Counted from the first letter of the stretch, positions 60,701 through 61,842 are shown. The stretch: DNA of 64,000 nucleotides from Spisula solida (GCA_947247005.1 OX365953.1:2981001-3045000); one strand, 5' to 3'. The notes: generated by a model from the sequence alone, not told the origin. Numbers and translations: made by a program.

Positions 60701-61842
60701 TTCATACTTGCATGGATGTTGTATATGAACACTCTCCACACGCCTGTATCACCTGACCCCATTTTGACCTTCACCTTGACCTAATTTTGGACTTAGACTT
60801 ATTTATGGACAAGGCTTCCACAGGGGTCATAAGCGGTCTTGTTTTCCTTCTTTGTTTGCTACCGGTAAACGGTACCTTCCCAATTGAATAAGGCTATAAT
60901 TTTCCCAAATATGAAGGGAGAAATTCCCAATGAACATTTAAAAAAAAAAAAATTCAAAATCGGACATAAAATGACAAAGTTATGAGCATTTTTGACAAGA
61001 GGTCAAGCATAAAGTTTACAGAAATCGGTAAACAGTTACATGTAATCTCTTTTTTTGCTTTATTTGGCCTTTCTACTTCATGAAAATTCCCAATTTCAAG
61101 TTGTCACGTCACGAAAATTCCCAATCTGAACGGACCCGGACCCTTTCCCAAAGAACCGAAAAAAATCACTGTGACTTATAGGTTTTAAATAATGCACCAC
61201 CCTGATGTTATAATAGATGTGTGGAGGGATACCTTTAACTTTGTCTGCATTTGTTCTCCTTAACGTTTGGTCTGATTTCAATCAAACATAACTCAAATAT
61301 TTTGTACCTAGTCTTGTTGTGCATATTGTCAGGAATTTTAGGTACATTGAATTTTACCAGAGTTATTGCCCTTTGTGGGAGACATACATTTTTATGTCAA
61401 AAACCCTTAATTCTAGTTTTCTTTGAGTTTGAAAGCATGATTAATTATTTCTTATCTTATTGGTATATTCCTAAATTAATAAATTATAGATTGTGTTACT
61501 TTCTACTAATTATTTGGAACACCCTATTGATATATTGTATTTCTATTTATAGAATTATGTGGAACACCCTTTTGATATATTGTATTTCTTTTTATAGAAT
61601 TATGTGGAACTCCCGGTTACCTAGCGCCGGAGGTTCTGGCAGTATCCATGTATGAAGGCGTTCCTGGATACCGACACGAGGTGGACATGTGGGCATGTGG
61701 CGTGATAATGTACACATTATTGTGTGGGGCACCACCGTTCTGGCACAGAAAACAGATGCAAATGTTACGTATGATCATGCAAGGGAACTATAAGTTTGGT
61801 AGTCCAGAATGGGACGATGTTAGTCAAATTCCTAAAGATCTG
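11434..61842 (+). CDS. PHKG: Phosphorylase kinase gamma catalytic subunit (PHKG), exons 1a-7 joined, 3' partial
   Basis: Coding parts are 11434-11558, 45834-46009, 47424-47478, 54877-54942, 58375-58447, 60453-60543 and 61598-61842 (831 nt, 277 codons). All introns are GT..AG and the frame is kept at every junction. The product is a Ser/Thr kinase that, in the alpha-beta-gamma-delta holoenzyme, phosphorylates glycogen phosphorylase in the cytosol. Visible landmarks: glycine loop LGRGISSVV (about residues 40-48), AVK with catalytic Lys63, alpha-C Glu87, GELFDYL at 123-129, catalytic loop HRDLKPEN at 161-168, DFG at 181-183, [10 protein letters not shown] at 198-207, and the PHKG-like stretch PPFWHRKQM at 241-249. 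The motif wording and the [10 protein letters not shown] start match the PHKG family rather than a generic CaM kinase. The end of the C-lobe and the autoinhibitory, calmodulin-binding tail are missing, because no further exon is seen before base 64000. Family identification is confident; the orthologue (PHKG1- or PHKG2-like) is not resolved. Confidence 0.93.
11559..12778. other. First part of PHKG intron 1, no feature
   Basis: AT-rich intron sequence after the exon 1a donor. No exon-like ORF ending in a phase-2 donor and no clear repeat was recognised. Confidence 0.5.
12779..13238 (+). mobile_element. CAGGGTTC..GAACCCTG element, copy 1
   Basis: The element begins CAGGGTTCTCAAGGTCAGGG and ends GTGGGAACCCTG. 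Between the ends the phrase GGTCAGGGAAAAGTCAGGGA is repeated several times. The second copy (35875-36310) has the same ends and the same internal order. CAGGG termini are frequent in hAT-type elements, but no clean target duplication is seen. Non-autonomous. Confidence 0.7.
13505..13775 (+). mobile_element. Dispersed repeat (TAAGGGGGTATACTGGATTC), copy 1
   Basis: It shares more than 200 bp with 57880-58110: the GTAAGGGGGTATACTGGATT opening, a CTGTCTGTCTGTC run, CTCCTCCTACAGTTTTGGCA and the end GGGTATATTAGTCTGCG. Termini of the form TATACCCC / GGGTATA are suggested. The ORF at 13601-13837 is a chance reading. Confidence 0.65.
13855..14090 (+). repeat. Dispersed repeat ending CTGTTGACACCCCTG
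   Basis: The words AAAATATCTCAA, CAAAGTTATGGTCAATTT and the end GGCTCTGTTGACACCCCTG recur at about 47255-47375. Partial reverse-complement similarity is present at 63110-63220. Non-coding. Confidence 0.5.
14461..14803 (+). mobile_element. Fold-back element, copy 1 (one arm shortened)
   Basis: The left end CAGTGTAGCAATACCACG, with TGGCTACAGGTTCAAGT just inside it, is mirrored at the right end (CGTGGTATTGCTGCACTG). The arms are long and the element is almost an inverted repeat of itself, but the left arm lacks a segment present in the copy at 19878-20298. Non-coding; the ORF at 14503-14709 lies inside it. Confidence 0.75.
14851..14932 (-). mobile_element. CAGTG/AGAGCAACA MITE fragment
   Basis: On the minus strand it begins CAGTAAAACCTCTGTAGAGC and contains AACACCCTTTAGGAGCTGCA. 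This closely matches the copy at 54238-54406. Confidence 0.65.
15067..15482. mobile_element. ~416-bp MITE with TA flanks
   Basis: The left end CAGTACCCTCCAAAAATAAG (then TATACAG) and the reverse complement of the right end (CAGTGCCCATCAAAAATAAG, then TATACAG) form a TIR of about 27 bp with few mismatches. Both ends are flanked by TA. This is typical of non-autonomous Tc1/mariner-type elements. No coding. Confidence 0.8.
15540..15950 (+). repeat. ~115-bp tandem repeat, about 3 copies
   Basis: Units near 15560, 15680 and 15795 share CCGCTT(C/T)AAACTTTCTA, a G-rich run, ACTACAAATCATGA and a TTGTCTTG..TTTATT end. A fourth, separated unit lies at 16690-16790 and contains an 18-base G run. Confidence 0.6.
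15985..16460 (+). repeat. ~130-150-bp tandem repeat, 3-4 copies
   Basis: The phrase TGAAACTTGCTGTGTAGGTT and the following GCTTATATGAAAACC recur near 16030, 16163 and 16298. Each unit continues with a GATTGAAAGT block and GTCACT.TTACTAAAAATAG. The start of a further unit is at 16440. Confidence 0.65.
17004..17980 (+). mobile_element. AGCTCACCTG-family element, near full length
   Basis: The ends are AGCTCACCTGTC (17004) and GACAGGTGAGC (17944), followed by GGGCTCTTTGGGCCCTCTTG. Just inside the left end a small hairpin forms (AGCTCAC..GTGAGCT), then CGTCCGTCGTCTGTCGTCCG. Six roughly 145-bp internal units built on CAATGATCATCTCAAC, ATCTAGGTCAAGTTTGATAT and ACCTTGTGTAGTCACTAGAG follow. It is non-autonomous. 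The copy at 4204-4885 is in the opposite orientation. Confidence 0.8.
17999..18500 (+). mobile_element. Composite fragments: TATGCCCCC family, then AGCTCACCTG-type internal units
   Basis: 17999-18220 matches the 5' part of the element at 23318 (ATGCCCCCC..ATCTTTGATGAG; TTCAAACTTTACATGGAGGT). From about 18335 to 18500 the words TTAGAGGACACGATTATGGC and TTCATGACACTTGGTCA indicate an internal piece of the other family. Confidence 0.55.
18524..18718 (+). repeat. 154-bp direct duplication of an element start
   Basis: ACTTATGGCACACTATAGAC and the following GGTATTGGCACTCGGGCTGA occur at 18524 and again at 18678, each followed by the GGCCAGNGTTCTTTTATTT start of the long-TIR element. A flank-plus-terminus segment has been duplicated. 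Confidence 0.75.
18719..19257. mobile_element. Long-TIR element (TTAGGCCAG..), copy 1
   Basis: The left end TTAGGCCAGTGTTCTTTTAT (then TTTTCATTACTCGGACCCTC) is inverted at the right end: GTCCGAGTAACTAAAAATGA, then AATAACTCTGGCCTTAA. The TIR is about 45 bp, imperfect. The internal sequence is AT-rich and holds no transposase; the ORF at 18762-18983 has no motif. Related copies are at 33612-34006 and 35692-35835. Confidence 0.75.
19299..19357 (+). repeat. MITE family E terminal fragment
   Basis: AACCTTGTAGTATATTCATG, then CATAAAGGTTAGGATCGTGT, matches the right-hand part of the copies at 9685 and 38343. Confidence 0.55.
19728..20405 (+). repeat. ~105-bp direct repeat flanking the fold-back element
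   Basis: GGTTAGTAGGTTATGATCAA and the following ~90 bp (through ACAGGTAACTGTATTATTGA and TAAAAAGAG) at 19728-19835 recur at 20299-20405. They bracket the fold-back element at 19878-20298. A long target duplication or a local tandem duplication split by insertion are both possible. Confidence 0.7.
19878..20298. mobile_element. Fold-back element, copy 2 (near-complete palindrome)
   Basis: Almost the whole element is one imperfect inverted repeat with arms of about 200 bp. The left arm carries CAGTGTAGCAATACCATGTG, CATCGATTTCTATGAAATAT and ACGCCACGCTAAGG. The right arm has the same words inverted, ending CACGTGGTATTGCTACACT. Arm similarity is roughly 85-90% by eye. No ORF. Confidence 0.85.
20361..20502. 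mobile_element. Short MITE with ~40-bp TIRs
   Basis: CCACAGGTAACTGTATCATT with GATAAAAAGAG just inside is mirrored by TTAATGATACAGTTACCTGT (then GG) at 20483-20502. An AT palindrome (TATAAATTTTATA) lies between. One arm is also present alone at 19787-19815. Confidence 0.7.
20692..21235 (+). repeat. 43-bp minisatellite next to an ACAGTCAAACCTGT terminus
   Basis: About nine 43-bp units built on AACACAGGTTTTGTAAAGTG and GTCTTTG(C/T)TTGCAGGTGG run from 20840 to 21235. The left border at 20691 reads ACAGTCAAACCTGTAAAATG followed by AAGACC, which resembles a DNA-transposon end. The segment at 62187-62345 (AAGACCACCTGCAAACAAAG) is an inverted relative. The minus-strand ORF over it is a repeat artefact. 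Confidence 0.7.
21735..22045 (+). repeat. 33-bp minisatellite, 9-10 copies
   Basis: Near-identical units contain CATAACTCTGTCAACTGTCA then TCATAGCAAGGA. Because 33 is a multiple of three, the minus strand stays open for 120 codons with an 11-residue repeat ([11 protein letters not shown]). Variation between units is only a few bases (GGACC/GGATC; one CATTATAG). Confidence 0.9.
22050..22965. other. No gene seen
   Basis: AT-rich intron sequence. A short phrase (GTCACA..AGGTTAGC.AAGGTGCAT) occurs near 22110 and 22627. Nothing else was recognised. Confidence 0.4.
22970..23170 (+). repeat. ~34-bp tandem repeat, about 5 copies
   Basis: Units contain ATCACAATAAGTCGTACAAG and TTGAATTGTATAGT. Outer units are more diverged (CACAATAATGAGTAC). 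Confidence 0.7.
23246..23312 (+). mobile_element. CAGTG/AGAGCAACA MITE fragment
   Basis: The fragment starts TACAGTGCAACCTCTCCAGA and contains ATAGCAACAACTTCTCTTAA. It is interrupted by the element at 23318. Confidence 0.6.
23318..24216 (+). mobile_element. TATGCCCCC-family element, near full length
   Basis: The ends are TATGCCCCCCATCTTTGATG (23318) and GGGGGCATACATG (24181), an inverted TATGCCCCC terminus. A (GGTC)n run follows the left end. Then come about five internal units of roughly 150 bp with TGGTTTCCGTTCAATAACTC, TTCAAACTTTACATGGAGGT and AGGTCAAGGTCACTGTGACC. Non-autonomous. Fragments also occur at 17999 and near 56780. Confidence 0.8.
24243..24324 (-). mobile_element. CAGTG/AGAGCAACA MITE copy
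   Basis: On the minus strand it starts CAGTGCAACCTCTCTAGAAC and ends GCTCTGGAGAGGC. A TA follows the CACTG end at 24325. The ORFs drawn over it are not genes. Confidence 0.6.
24331..25488 (+). promoter_or_regulatory. Flank upstream of candidate exon 1b
   Basis: No repeat family is recognised apart from a poly-C run at 24929-24945. If exon 1b is a first exon, its promoter should be here. The word GTCATGTGATGACGCAATC at 25136-25154 contains an E-box and a CRE/C-EBP-like site, which is suggestive only. Confidence 0.25.
25489..25775 (+). CDS. PHKG: Candidate alternative first exon 1b of PHKG
   Basis: An ORF starts at ATG 25489, directly after an in-frame TAA at 25480. It runs 95 codons and ends GGA AG|gtacaa, a phase-2 donor. 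Splicing to exon 2 would give ...DHVCGR-GISSVV, keeping the glycine loop. A second in-frame ATG at 25525 (MPHGPYS) could be the real start. The stretch is visibly richer in G+C than its AT-rich flanks. The protein is basic in its first half ([13 protein letters not shown]), then has a strand-like segment ([11 protein letters not shown]). I recognise no separate domain. The donor is weaker than those of exons 1a and 1c. What is seen: ORF, phase and terminal Gly-Arg. What is inferred: use as a first exon. Confidence 0.68.
25776..26082. other. Interval between exon 1b and the 29-bp array
   Basis: AT-rich sequence after the exon 1b donor. The ORF at 25899-26252 runs into the array and shows no domain, so I do not call it a gene. 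Confidence 0.4.
26083..32115 (+). repeat. Large 29-bp minisatellite array, about 200 copies
   Basis: The core (about 26160-31910) consists of 29-bp units containing GGAGTCGGGTGCTGTACCCT and TAAGCCTTA. Variant positions are shared by groups of units: GGAGTC/GAAGTC/GGAGGA, CTTAA/CTTCA/CTTTA, CCTTA/CCCTA, GTACCC/GTATCC. There is also a 27-bp form (GTCGGGCTGTACCC). Groups are organised in higher order: 27121 to about 28130 reappears about 1990 bp later from 29111, a block at 27161 recurs about 490 bp on, and 28321 recurs at 28841. Units at both edges (26083-26160 and 31910-32115) are strongly degenerate. It lies exactly between candidate exons 1b and 1c. Confidence 0.95.
32116..32847 (+). promoter_or_regulatory. 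CCAAT-rich flank upstream of candidate exon 1c
   Basis: Three inverted CCAAT boxes occur at about 32475 (CATTGGCTG), 32515 (TGATTGGCC) and 32560 (CTATTGGTT), with GGGCGTG close to the first. This is the expected place for a promoter if exon 1c is a first exon. The transcription start cannot be placed. A TTTCAG at 32754-32759 could instead be an acceptor for an untranslated upstream exon. Confidence 0.35.
32848..33113 (+). CDS. PHKG: Candidate alternative first exon 1c of PHKG
   Basis: An ORF starts at ATG 32848, the first ATG after an in-frame TGA at 32803. It runs 88 codons and ends GGC AG|gtcagt, a phase-2 donor identical in phase to exons 1a and 1b. Joined to exon 2 it reads ...LHEVIGR-GISSVV. 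The N-terminus is polar and acidic (GDDNNN, a glycine-rich TGGGTG stretch) and ends in strand-like [16 protein letters not shown] before the glycine loop. Base composition is richer in G+C than the surrounding intron. Three inverted CCAAT boxes lie roughly 280-375 bases upstream. No independent domain is recognised. Use as a first exon is inferred from ORF, phase and junction residues. Confidence 0.72.
33612..34006. mobile_element. Long-TIR element (TTAGGCCAG..), copy 2
   Basis: The left end TTAGGCCAGAGTTCTTTTGT and the following CGTTACTCGGACCCTCCTG are inverted at the right end (TCTGAGTAACAAAAAATTAA, then ACTCTGGCCTTA). The centre holds the TGCATATAATGTTTTGATGA word shared with 35692-35835. 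Non-coding. Confidence 0.75.
34215..34283. repeat. Near-perfect 31-bp-stem hairpin, 7-base loop
   Basis: The arm at 34221-34245 is the exact inverse of 34253-34277 (25 of 25), around the loop CAGTACA. The pairing extends outward by six more positions with one mismatch (TTTGTA at 34215-34220 against AACAAA at 34278-34283). The foldable segment is about 69 nt, the size of a microRNA precursor, but it could equally be a tiny fold-back element. It lies in intron 1 after candidate exon 1c. Confidence 0.9.
34284..35385. other. Intron sequence with one repeat fragment
   Basis: 34784-34880 resembles a terminal piece of the AGCTCACCTG family (GGTAGGTCGCTCTCACAATG, then GCAGGTGAAC). Near 34635-34675 the phrase CTGACGACTTGACCT is duplicated. 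The rest is AT-rich with no recognised gene. Confidence 0.4.
35386..35526 (+). repeat. 23-bp tandem repeat, 6 copies
   Basis: Alternating units of ATATTGTGCCAAAACTTATA and TATATTGTGTCAAAACTTAT are separated by ACTA or ACT. The local ORF is a repeat artefact. Confidence 0.8.
35692..35835 (+). mobile_element. Long-TIR element, truncated copy 3
   Basis: It begins TAGGCCAGAGTTCTTTTATT and continues almost identically to 33612-33755 through AATGGACCAGCCTT. The right half is missing. Confidence 0.75.
35875..36310 (+). mobile_element. CAGGGTTC..GAACCCTG element, copy 2
   Basis: The ends CAGGGTTCCCACGGTCAGGG and GTGGGAACCCTG, and the internal order, match 12779-13238, including the GCTCTGTGGTCAGGGAAAAA block. 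Non-autonomous. Confidence 0.75.
36311..37355. other. No gene seen
   Basis: Intron sequence. The minus-strand ORFs at 36415-36684 and 36681-36899 have no motif, no splice logic and overlap end to start by chance. Confidence 0.4.
37340..37575 (+). repeat. Irregular tandem repeat of AGAAATTGATTAGAAATTAA
   Basis: Four to five units of about 55-65 bp contain GAAATTAATTGGGACACCTG and TTACAC..AAAATAGAAATTG, with internal deletions. Confidence 0.65.
38343..38628 (+). mobile_element. MITE family E, copy 2
   Basis: It starts TATAGTCCAGAGAAGTTGAC and ends TCAAATTCTTCGTGCTATAG (inverted). It shares the internal TTAGCATAATTTAACAG and GATTTGCTTGCGGATATTTA words with copy 1. The ORF at 38432-38674 is inside it and is not a gene. 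Confidence 0.65.
38629..41160. other. No gene seen
   Basis: A 2.5-kb unique-looking AT-rich stretch. Several ORFs of 60-70 codons on both strands show no conserved motif and no phase-2 GT donor after Gly-Arg. No repeat family was recognised. Confidence 0.4.
41163..41417 (-). mobile_element. MITE family E, copy 3
   Basis: The ends TATAGCACAGAGAATTTGAC and GAGTCGTGTGAAATTCTCC are inverted relatives. The inside carries AATATATTACAAGGTTCT and ATATTAGCTGTTAAATTATT, as in copies 4 and 5. Confidence 0.65.
41450..41640 (+). repeat. 22-bp minisatellite, about 9 copies
   Basis: Units of GGTGGGTTACAATAAACACT plus GA are nearly identical. Single changes (GATGTGG, GGTGAC) occur at the edges. Confidence 0.9.
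41862..41998 (+). repeat. 27-bp tandem repeat, 5 copies
   Basis: Units contain AAAATGGGATCAGTCATTTT and AAAGACA and are almost identical, one with an extra A. Confidence 0.9.
41999..43004. other. No gene seen
   Basis: AT-rich intron sequence with a poly-G run at 42184-42196. No repeat family or exon was recognised. Confidence 0.4.
43005..43758 (+). mobile_element. MITE-like element containing a 32-bp minisatellite
   Basis: The outer ends are CAGTGGAAGTTTCTCTGGGG (43005) and the inverse of CAGTGCAACCTCTCCGGA (43758). From about 43070 to 43745 there are some 21 units of 32 bp built on GGTTGTTGCTCTATGGAGGG plus GCTCTGGAGA. Two unit types alternate in places (GGGCCGCTCTGGAGAGG and GGGTCACTTTGGAGAAG), giving a 64-bp higher-order period. 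The unit is the internal motif of the CAGTG/AGAGCAACA MITE family seen at 14851, 24243, 54238 and 59184, so the minisatellite seems to have grown inside one copy. The overlapping ORFs are repeat artefacts. Confidence 0.85.
43759..44387. other. No gene seen
   Basis: AT-rich intron sequence. A short duplicated phrase (GTGACGTGAT with TTGACTTAAAA) lies at 43935-44025. Confidence 0.4.
44388..45499 (-). mobile_element. 5'-truncated non-LTR (LINE) retrotransposon fragment
   Basis: The minus strand holds a 263-codon ORF fragment followed by about 0.3 kb of AT-rich 3' sequence. That sequence ends with AATAAACTATCTATC, a polyadenylation-like word and a short tandem tail typical of LINE 3' ends. The reverse-transcriptase catalytic core and the endonuclease are absent, so the copy is truncated at the 5' side, which abuts a tetranucleotide microsatellite. 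The clade cannot be assigned from this part alone. Confidence 0.75.
44707..45498 (-). CDS. C-terminal fragment of a LINE reverse transcriptase protein (zf-RVT-like end)
   Basis: The 263-aa ORF ends with a putative zinc-binding motif: Cys190-x2-Cys193-x7-His201-x4-Cys206. It sits after [16 protein letters not shown] and before [10 protein letters not shown]. This Cys/His arrangement with a preceding arginine-rich helix is common at the C-terminus of non-LTR retrotransposon polyproteins in marine invertebrates. No YxDD reverse-transcriptase motif is present. The apparent ATG lies at the truncation point next to the microsatellite and is probably not a real start. It is read as a transposon relic, not a host gene. 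It lies in PHKG intron 1 in antisense. Confidence 0.72.
   Translation of the reverse strand: MNKWMYIFNFCKSLLGVKKNTQNDFIYGELGRISFTTIHLYNVIKYWTKIIQMPHNKHVFIIYSLLKSDLELNQNCMNWCYCVKNLLAELGFYYTWLNQGVGDFKLFLSSVKQRLTDNFVQNWHHRLEESSRALFYNNILHFKLQPYLEINLSDKIRQSLSRLRTSSHRLCIESGRWEKPIAILLNERKCQTCNILEDEYHFVLECQLYHDLRKTYIPLEYRLHPSMLKFIQLMKNENETVLKKLSLFTYHAFNLRNELLYLN
45501..45815 (+). repeat. Compound tetranucleotide microsatellite
   Basis: TTTG/TTCG/TTGG-type words (45501-45540) lead into about 34 copies of ATCC (to 45694), then about 13 copies of AATC (to 45750), then TTTG/TTGC words again. It ends about 20 bases before the exon 2 acceptor AG at 45832-45833 and supplies part of its pyrimidine-rich tract. 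The three forward ORFs with IHPS repeats are readings of ATCC in the three frames. Confidence 0.95.
45834..46009 (+). CDS. PHKG: PHKG exon 2 (glycine loop to alpha-C helix)
   Basis: The acceptor is ttacag|GGGTATA and the donor is A|gtgagt. The exon completes the Arg of the glycine loop, then encodes [20 protein letters not shown], catalytic Lys63, a polar insert rich in Thr, Gln and Glu typical of PHKG, and the alpha-C region [10 protein letters not shown] with Glu87 as the expected salt-bridge partner of Lys63. It enters in phase 2 and leaves in phase 1. It is the common exon that all three candidate first exons would join. The acceptor lies just downstream of a long compound microsatellite. 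Confidence 0.93.
46038..46463. mobile_element. Inverted-repeat element in intron 2
   Basis: The left arm (CGGCCCGAAATCACAACCAA, then TACTTACACTCAGCACTC) is mirrored at the right (AGTGCTGAGTGGTAAGTATT, then GGTTGTAATCCCGGCC). Arms are about 50 bp or more with few mismatches. The element starts about 30 bases after the exon 2 donor. No coding. Confidence 0.8.
46464..47423. other. Rest of PHKG intron 2
   Basis: About 47255-47375 is a copy of the repeat ending GGCCCTGTTGACACCCCTG (also at 13855-14090). Near 47030 an ACAACCTCTGTAAAACATTT phrase recalls the AGAGCAACA MITE. The rest is unannotated. Confidence 0.45.
47424..47478 (+). CDS. PHKG: PHKG exon 3
   Basis: This 55-nt exon has the acceptor tttcag|TTGAAC and the donor TT|gtaagt. 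It encodes [18 protein letters not shown] (the first codon split with exon 2, the last with exon 4), covering beta-4 and beta-5 up to the hinge. The Leu-Val-Phe-Glu-Leu hinge wording matches the PHKG family. Entry is phase 1 and exit is phase 2. Confidence 0.92.
47479..49150. other. PHKG intron 3, left part
   Basis: AT-rich, with a ~56-bp duplication at 48585-48668 (GGTCAACGATAAGGTCAACA then TGGTCCAGTAAACAT). No exon was recognised; the ORF at 48237-48431 has no motif. Confidence 0.4.
49151..49431 (-). mobile_element. MITE family E, copy 4
   Basis: It begins ATATAGTAGGGAGATAATGA, contains GACAATATATCAGCTGTTAA, and ends with an inverted TCAAATTCTCCGTACT. Confidence 0.65.
49855..49945 (+). repeat. 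22-23-bp tandem repeat, 4 copies, with internal dyad
   Basis: Units contain TTGTCCAAATTTAAGGACAT. Each unit carries GTCC..GGAC in inverted order, so the array can form alternate short hairpins. Confidence 0.8.
50263..53378 (-). mobile_element. Complete Tigger-like DNA transposon with TIRs and TA target site
   Basis: The left end at 50263 (CAGTCCACACTCGTTGTGTC) and the reverse complement of the right end at 53378 (CAGTTGACACCCGTTGTGTC) match at 22 of the first 25 positions. Both ends are flanked by TA (50261-50262 and 53379-53380), the target duplication of the Tc1/mariner/pogo group. The element is about 3.1 kb and encodes one transposase on the minus strand. Subterminal copies of a GTCGACA...CCGGAG motif occur at both ends. 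A ~60-bp direct duplication (about 50958-51080) lies in the transposase 3' untranslated part. Confidence 0.92.
51126..52913 (-). CDS. Tigger/pogo-family DNA transposase, intact (595 aa)
   Basis: An uninterrupted ORF, antisense to PHKG in its intron 3, encodes a Tc1/mariner-superfamily transposase of the pogo/Tigger branch. In order: a low-complexity N-terminus with two EQS-type repeats (residues 36-75), a CENP-B/Psq-type helix-turn-helix (about 85-135, with [18 protein letters not shown]), a second CENP-B-type HTH (about 150-215, with [11 protein letters not shown]), and the DDE catalytic core. The core has Asp255 in [10 protein letters not shown], Asp360 in [11 protein letters not shown] and Asp391 in TQPMDQG. 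The C-terminus is acidic and ends QTDIKSFF (583-590), a canonical PCNA-interacting pattern. Several in-frame Met codons near the N-terminus (residues 1, 10, 20 and 28) make the exact start uncertain. All three catalytic acidic residues are present and there is no stop or frameshift, so the copy could be young or active. It may be multiplied elsewhere in the genome. Confidence 0.95.
   Translation of the reverse strand: MIKVVYKIIMNRQFDLIVIMTTKTNLTMLSTENCIEQSGEGPSSTGGISRSIHTLDSVEQSSKGPGTQSGRISGSATGLKGIKRKLTSKSYTEKYEAICEVELGVKTKREIAAKFGVPHNTLSTWMKNKDSIKAKFLSGEIVPGRKKARTSSYPEVESALLAWFQNARSRQVTIDGETLRNKARMFAEQLGVSKHEFDASVGWLERFKSRHGITFKKINGECNSVDTSASAFVSWQSRLQVILKSYAADDIFNADETAIFFRALPDKTFEFKAVDCHGGKVCKERITALVCANMSGTEKTPLLIIGRSKNPRCFKRVKSLPTQYRANKKAWMTGEIFTEWVKKIDDQMCRSKRKIALVVDNCTAHPDVQGLKAVTLVFLPPNTTSVTQPMDQGVIKNLKVFYRKQLIARKIRAIDSDEPYIVTVLDALHMLRTSWESVKASTINNCLKHAGFVEGEETLVEPESDDDPDDDIPLSRLLQVFESQTEMDDYMTVDLNIPSRQPVTDSDIITDLIESRNTDNLVPDSSDDEPEPVNVTIQQGIAACDLLRRLIQTQEDGDSVMSDFSRIERYFSRKHLFNVCSKQTDIKSFFKKTTN
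53381..54235. other. Intron 3 between Tigger and the next MITE
   Basis: 53896-53937 ends AATAAATATTTGTTGAGTG followed by TTCTG pentamers, a retrotransposon-like 3' tail. The rest is AT-rich with no recognised feature. Confidence 0.4.
54238..54406 (+). mobile_element. CAGTG/AGAGCAACA MITE, full-length copy with TA flanks
   Basis: The ends CAGTGAAGCCTCTGTAGAGC and the inverse of CAGTATACTTTCTCC are flanked by TA on both sides (54236-54237, 54407-54408). Inside, AGAGGTTGTTGCTCTACAGA is repeated in variants. A complete, unexpanded relative of the element at 43005-43758. Confidence 0.75.
54513..54780 (-). mobile_element. MITE family E, copy 5
   Basis: The left end ATATAGTATGGCACAGAGTA then TTTGACCTGATCCTGACC is mirrored by GGTCGAGAGTCATGTCAAAT then TCTCCACACTATAT. 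It ends about 95 bases before the exon 4 acceptor. Confidence 0.75.
54877..54942 (+). CDS. PHKG: PHKG exon 4
   Basis: This 66-nt exon has the acceptor attgcag|ATGTAA and the donor AG|gtaaat. It encodes [20 protein letters not shown] plus Thr and the start of the next Arg, covering the hinge and alpha-D. GELFDYL is strongly conserved in PHKG and CaM kinases. The intron before it (47479-54876) carries the antisense Tigger transposon. Confidence 0.92.
55350..55500 (+). repeat. ~60-bp tandem repeat, 2.5 copies
   Basis: GGTCATNTCTGAACCACTTT and CAACTAGAGAT(A/G)AATTTGTTC then ACTTGAATT recur at 55358, 55423 and (partially) 55486. In intron 4. Confidence 0.75.
55501..57172. other. PHKG intron 4, middle part
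   Basis: No exon was recognised. 56780-56970 resembles a decayed TATGCCCCC-family piece (TATTGCTTTGCAAATGTC; CTGTCTGTCTGTAGACTAAA). 56030-56060 has a short AGCTTTGC duplication. Confidence 0.4.
57173..57800. mobile_element. 628-bp element with perfect 33-bp TIRs
   Basis: 57173-57205 and 57768-57800 are exact inverse copies; each carries GAGCCAGTCTCCAGGAAAAC followed by CTGCTA. The centre is AT-rich, has a short CG-containing patch (GACGTTTGCGACGTCAC near 57603-57619) and no ORF. No second copy is seen in this window. Perfect TIRs suggest a recent insertion or conserved hairpin function. Confidence 0.85.
57878..58112 (+). mobile_element. Dispersed repeat (TAAGGGGGTTATACTGGATT), copy 2
   Basis: It matches 13505-13775 closely, including TTGTGGACGCAACTCCTCCT and GCGCTGCGATGAATTTTGGC, and ends GGGGGTATATTAGTCTGCGG. 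Confidence 0.65.
58375..58447 (+). CDS. PHKG: PHKG exon 5 (alpha-E and catalytic loop)
   Basis: This 73-nt exon has the acceptor tttgcag|AATGAT and the donor AAG|gtgagt. It encodes [17 protein letters not shown] followed by IVHRDLK. It contains the HRD motif with catalytic Asp163 and Lys165 and leaves in phase 0. The Arg of HRD is present, as in kinases whose activation loop carries a negative charge. Confidence 0.93.
58448..59183. other. PHKG intron 5, left part
   Basis: No exon or repeat was recognised. Confidence 0.4.
59184..59355 (-). mobile_element. CAGTG/AGAGCAACA MITE, diverged copy
   Basis: On the minus strand it begins CAGTACAATCTCAGCACAGA and contains GTTGTAGAGAGGTTGTTACT. A TA follows at 59356. 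Confidence 0.6.
59540..59780 (+). repeat. ~140-bp tandem duplication
   Basis: TTTATTTTCTGAAAAAATAA through TACTTATTATAGCCAGCCCT occurs at 59540-59635 and 59679-59775. A third partial piece (AGACAATCTCAGTTTCTAT) lies between them. Confidence 0.8.
60453..60543 (+). CDS. PHKG: PHKG exon 6 (PEN motif, DFG)
   Basis: This 91-nt exon has the acceptor tttcag|CCTGAG and the donor G|gtatgt. It encodes [20 protein letters not shown] and then [10 protein letters not shown], giving the magnesium-binding Asn168 and Asp181 of DFG. It ends one base into the codon for Glu196. A TATGCCCCC-type repeat starts about 25 bases after the donor. Confidence 0.93.
60569..60844 (+). mobile_element. TATGCCCCC-ended repeat with CCTGGTTAACCCAAATTGA
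   Basis: It begins TATGCCCCCGTATTGATAGA and ends AGGGGTCATAAGCGGTCTTG. The inside matches 5520-5690, including GCATTCATACTTGCATGGAT and CTCCACACGCCTGTATCACC. It starts about 25 bases after the exon 6 donor. Confidence 0.7.
61508..61612 (+). repeat. 45-bp tandem duplication spanning the exon 7 splice acceptor
   Basis: Units at 61508-61552 and 61553-61597 are nearly identical, and a third partial unit begins the exon itself. Each unit has AATTATGTGGAACACCC (TTTGG in the first), then TGATATATTGTATTTCT and a TATAG end. The acceptor tttatag|AATTATGTGGAAC therefore exists twice, at 61552/61553 and 61597/61598. Confidence 0.95.
61598..61842 (+). CDS. PHKG: PHKG exon 7 (activation and P+1 loops, alpha-F, alpha-G)
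   Basis: The acceptor is tttatag|AATTATG and the donor is CTG|gtgaga (phase 0). The exon encodes [54 protein letters not shown] and [14 protein letters not shown]. It contains APE (205-207), Asp225 of the DMW motif, and the PHKG signature PPFWHRKQM. Glu196 replaces the phosphorylated activation-loop threonine of PKA, which in PHKG is the basis of constitutive activity. The acceptor lies in a 45-bp tandem duplication, so a second acceptor sits 45 bases upstream. This is the last exon inside the window; the following exon, expected to start near Val-Ser-Arg, was not found. Confidence 0.93.
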
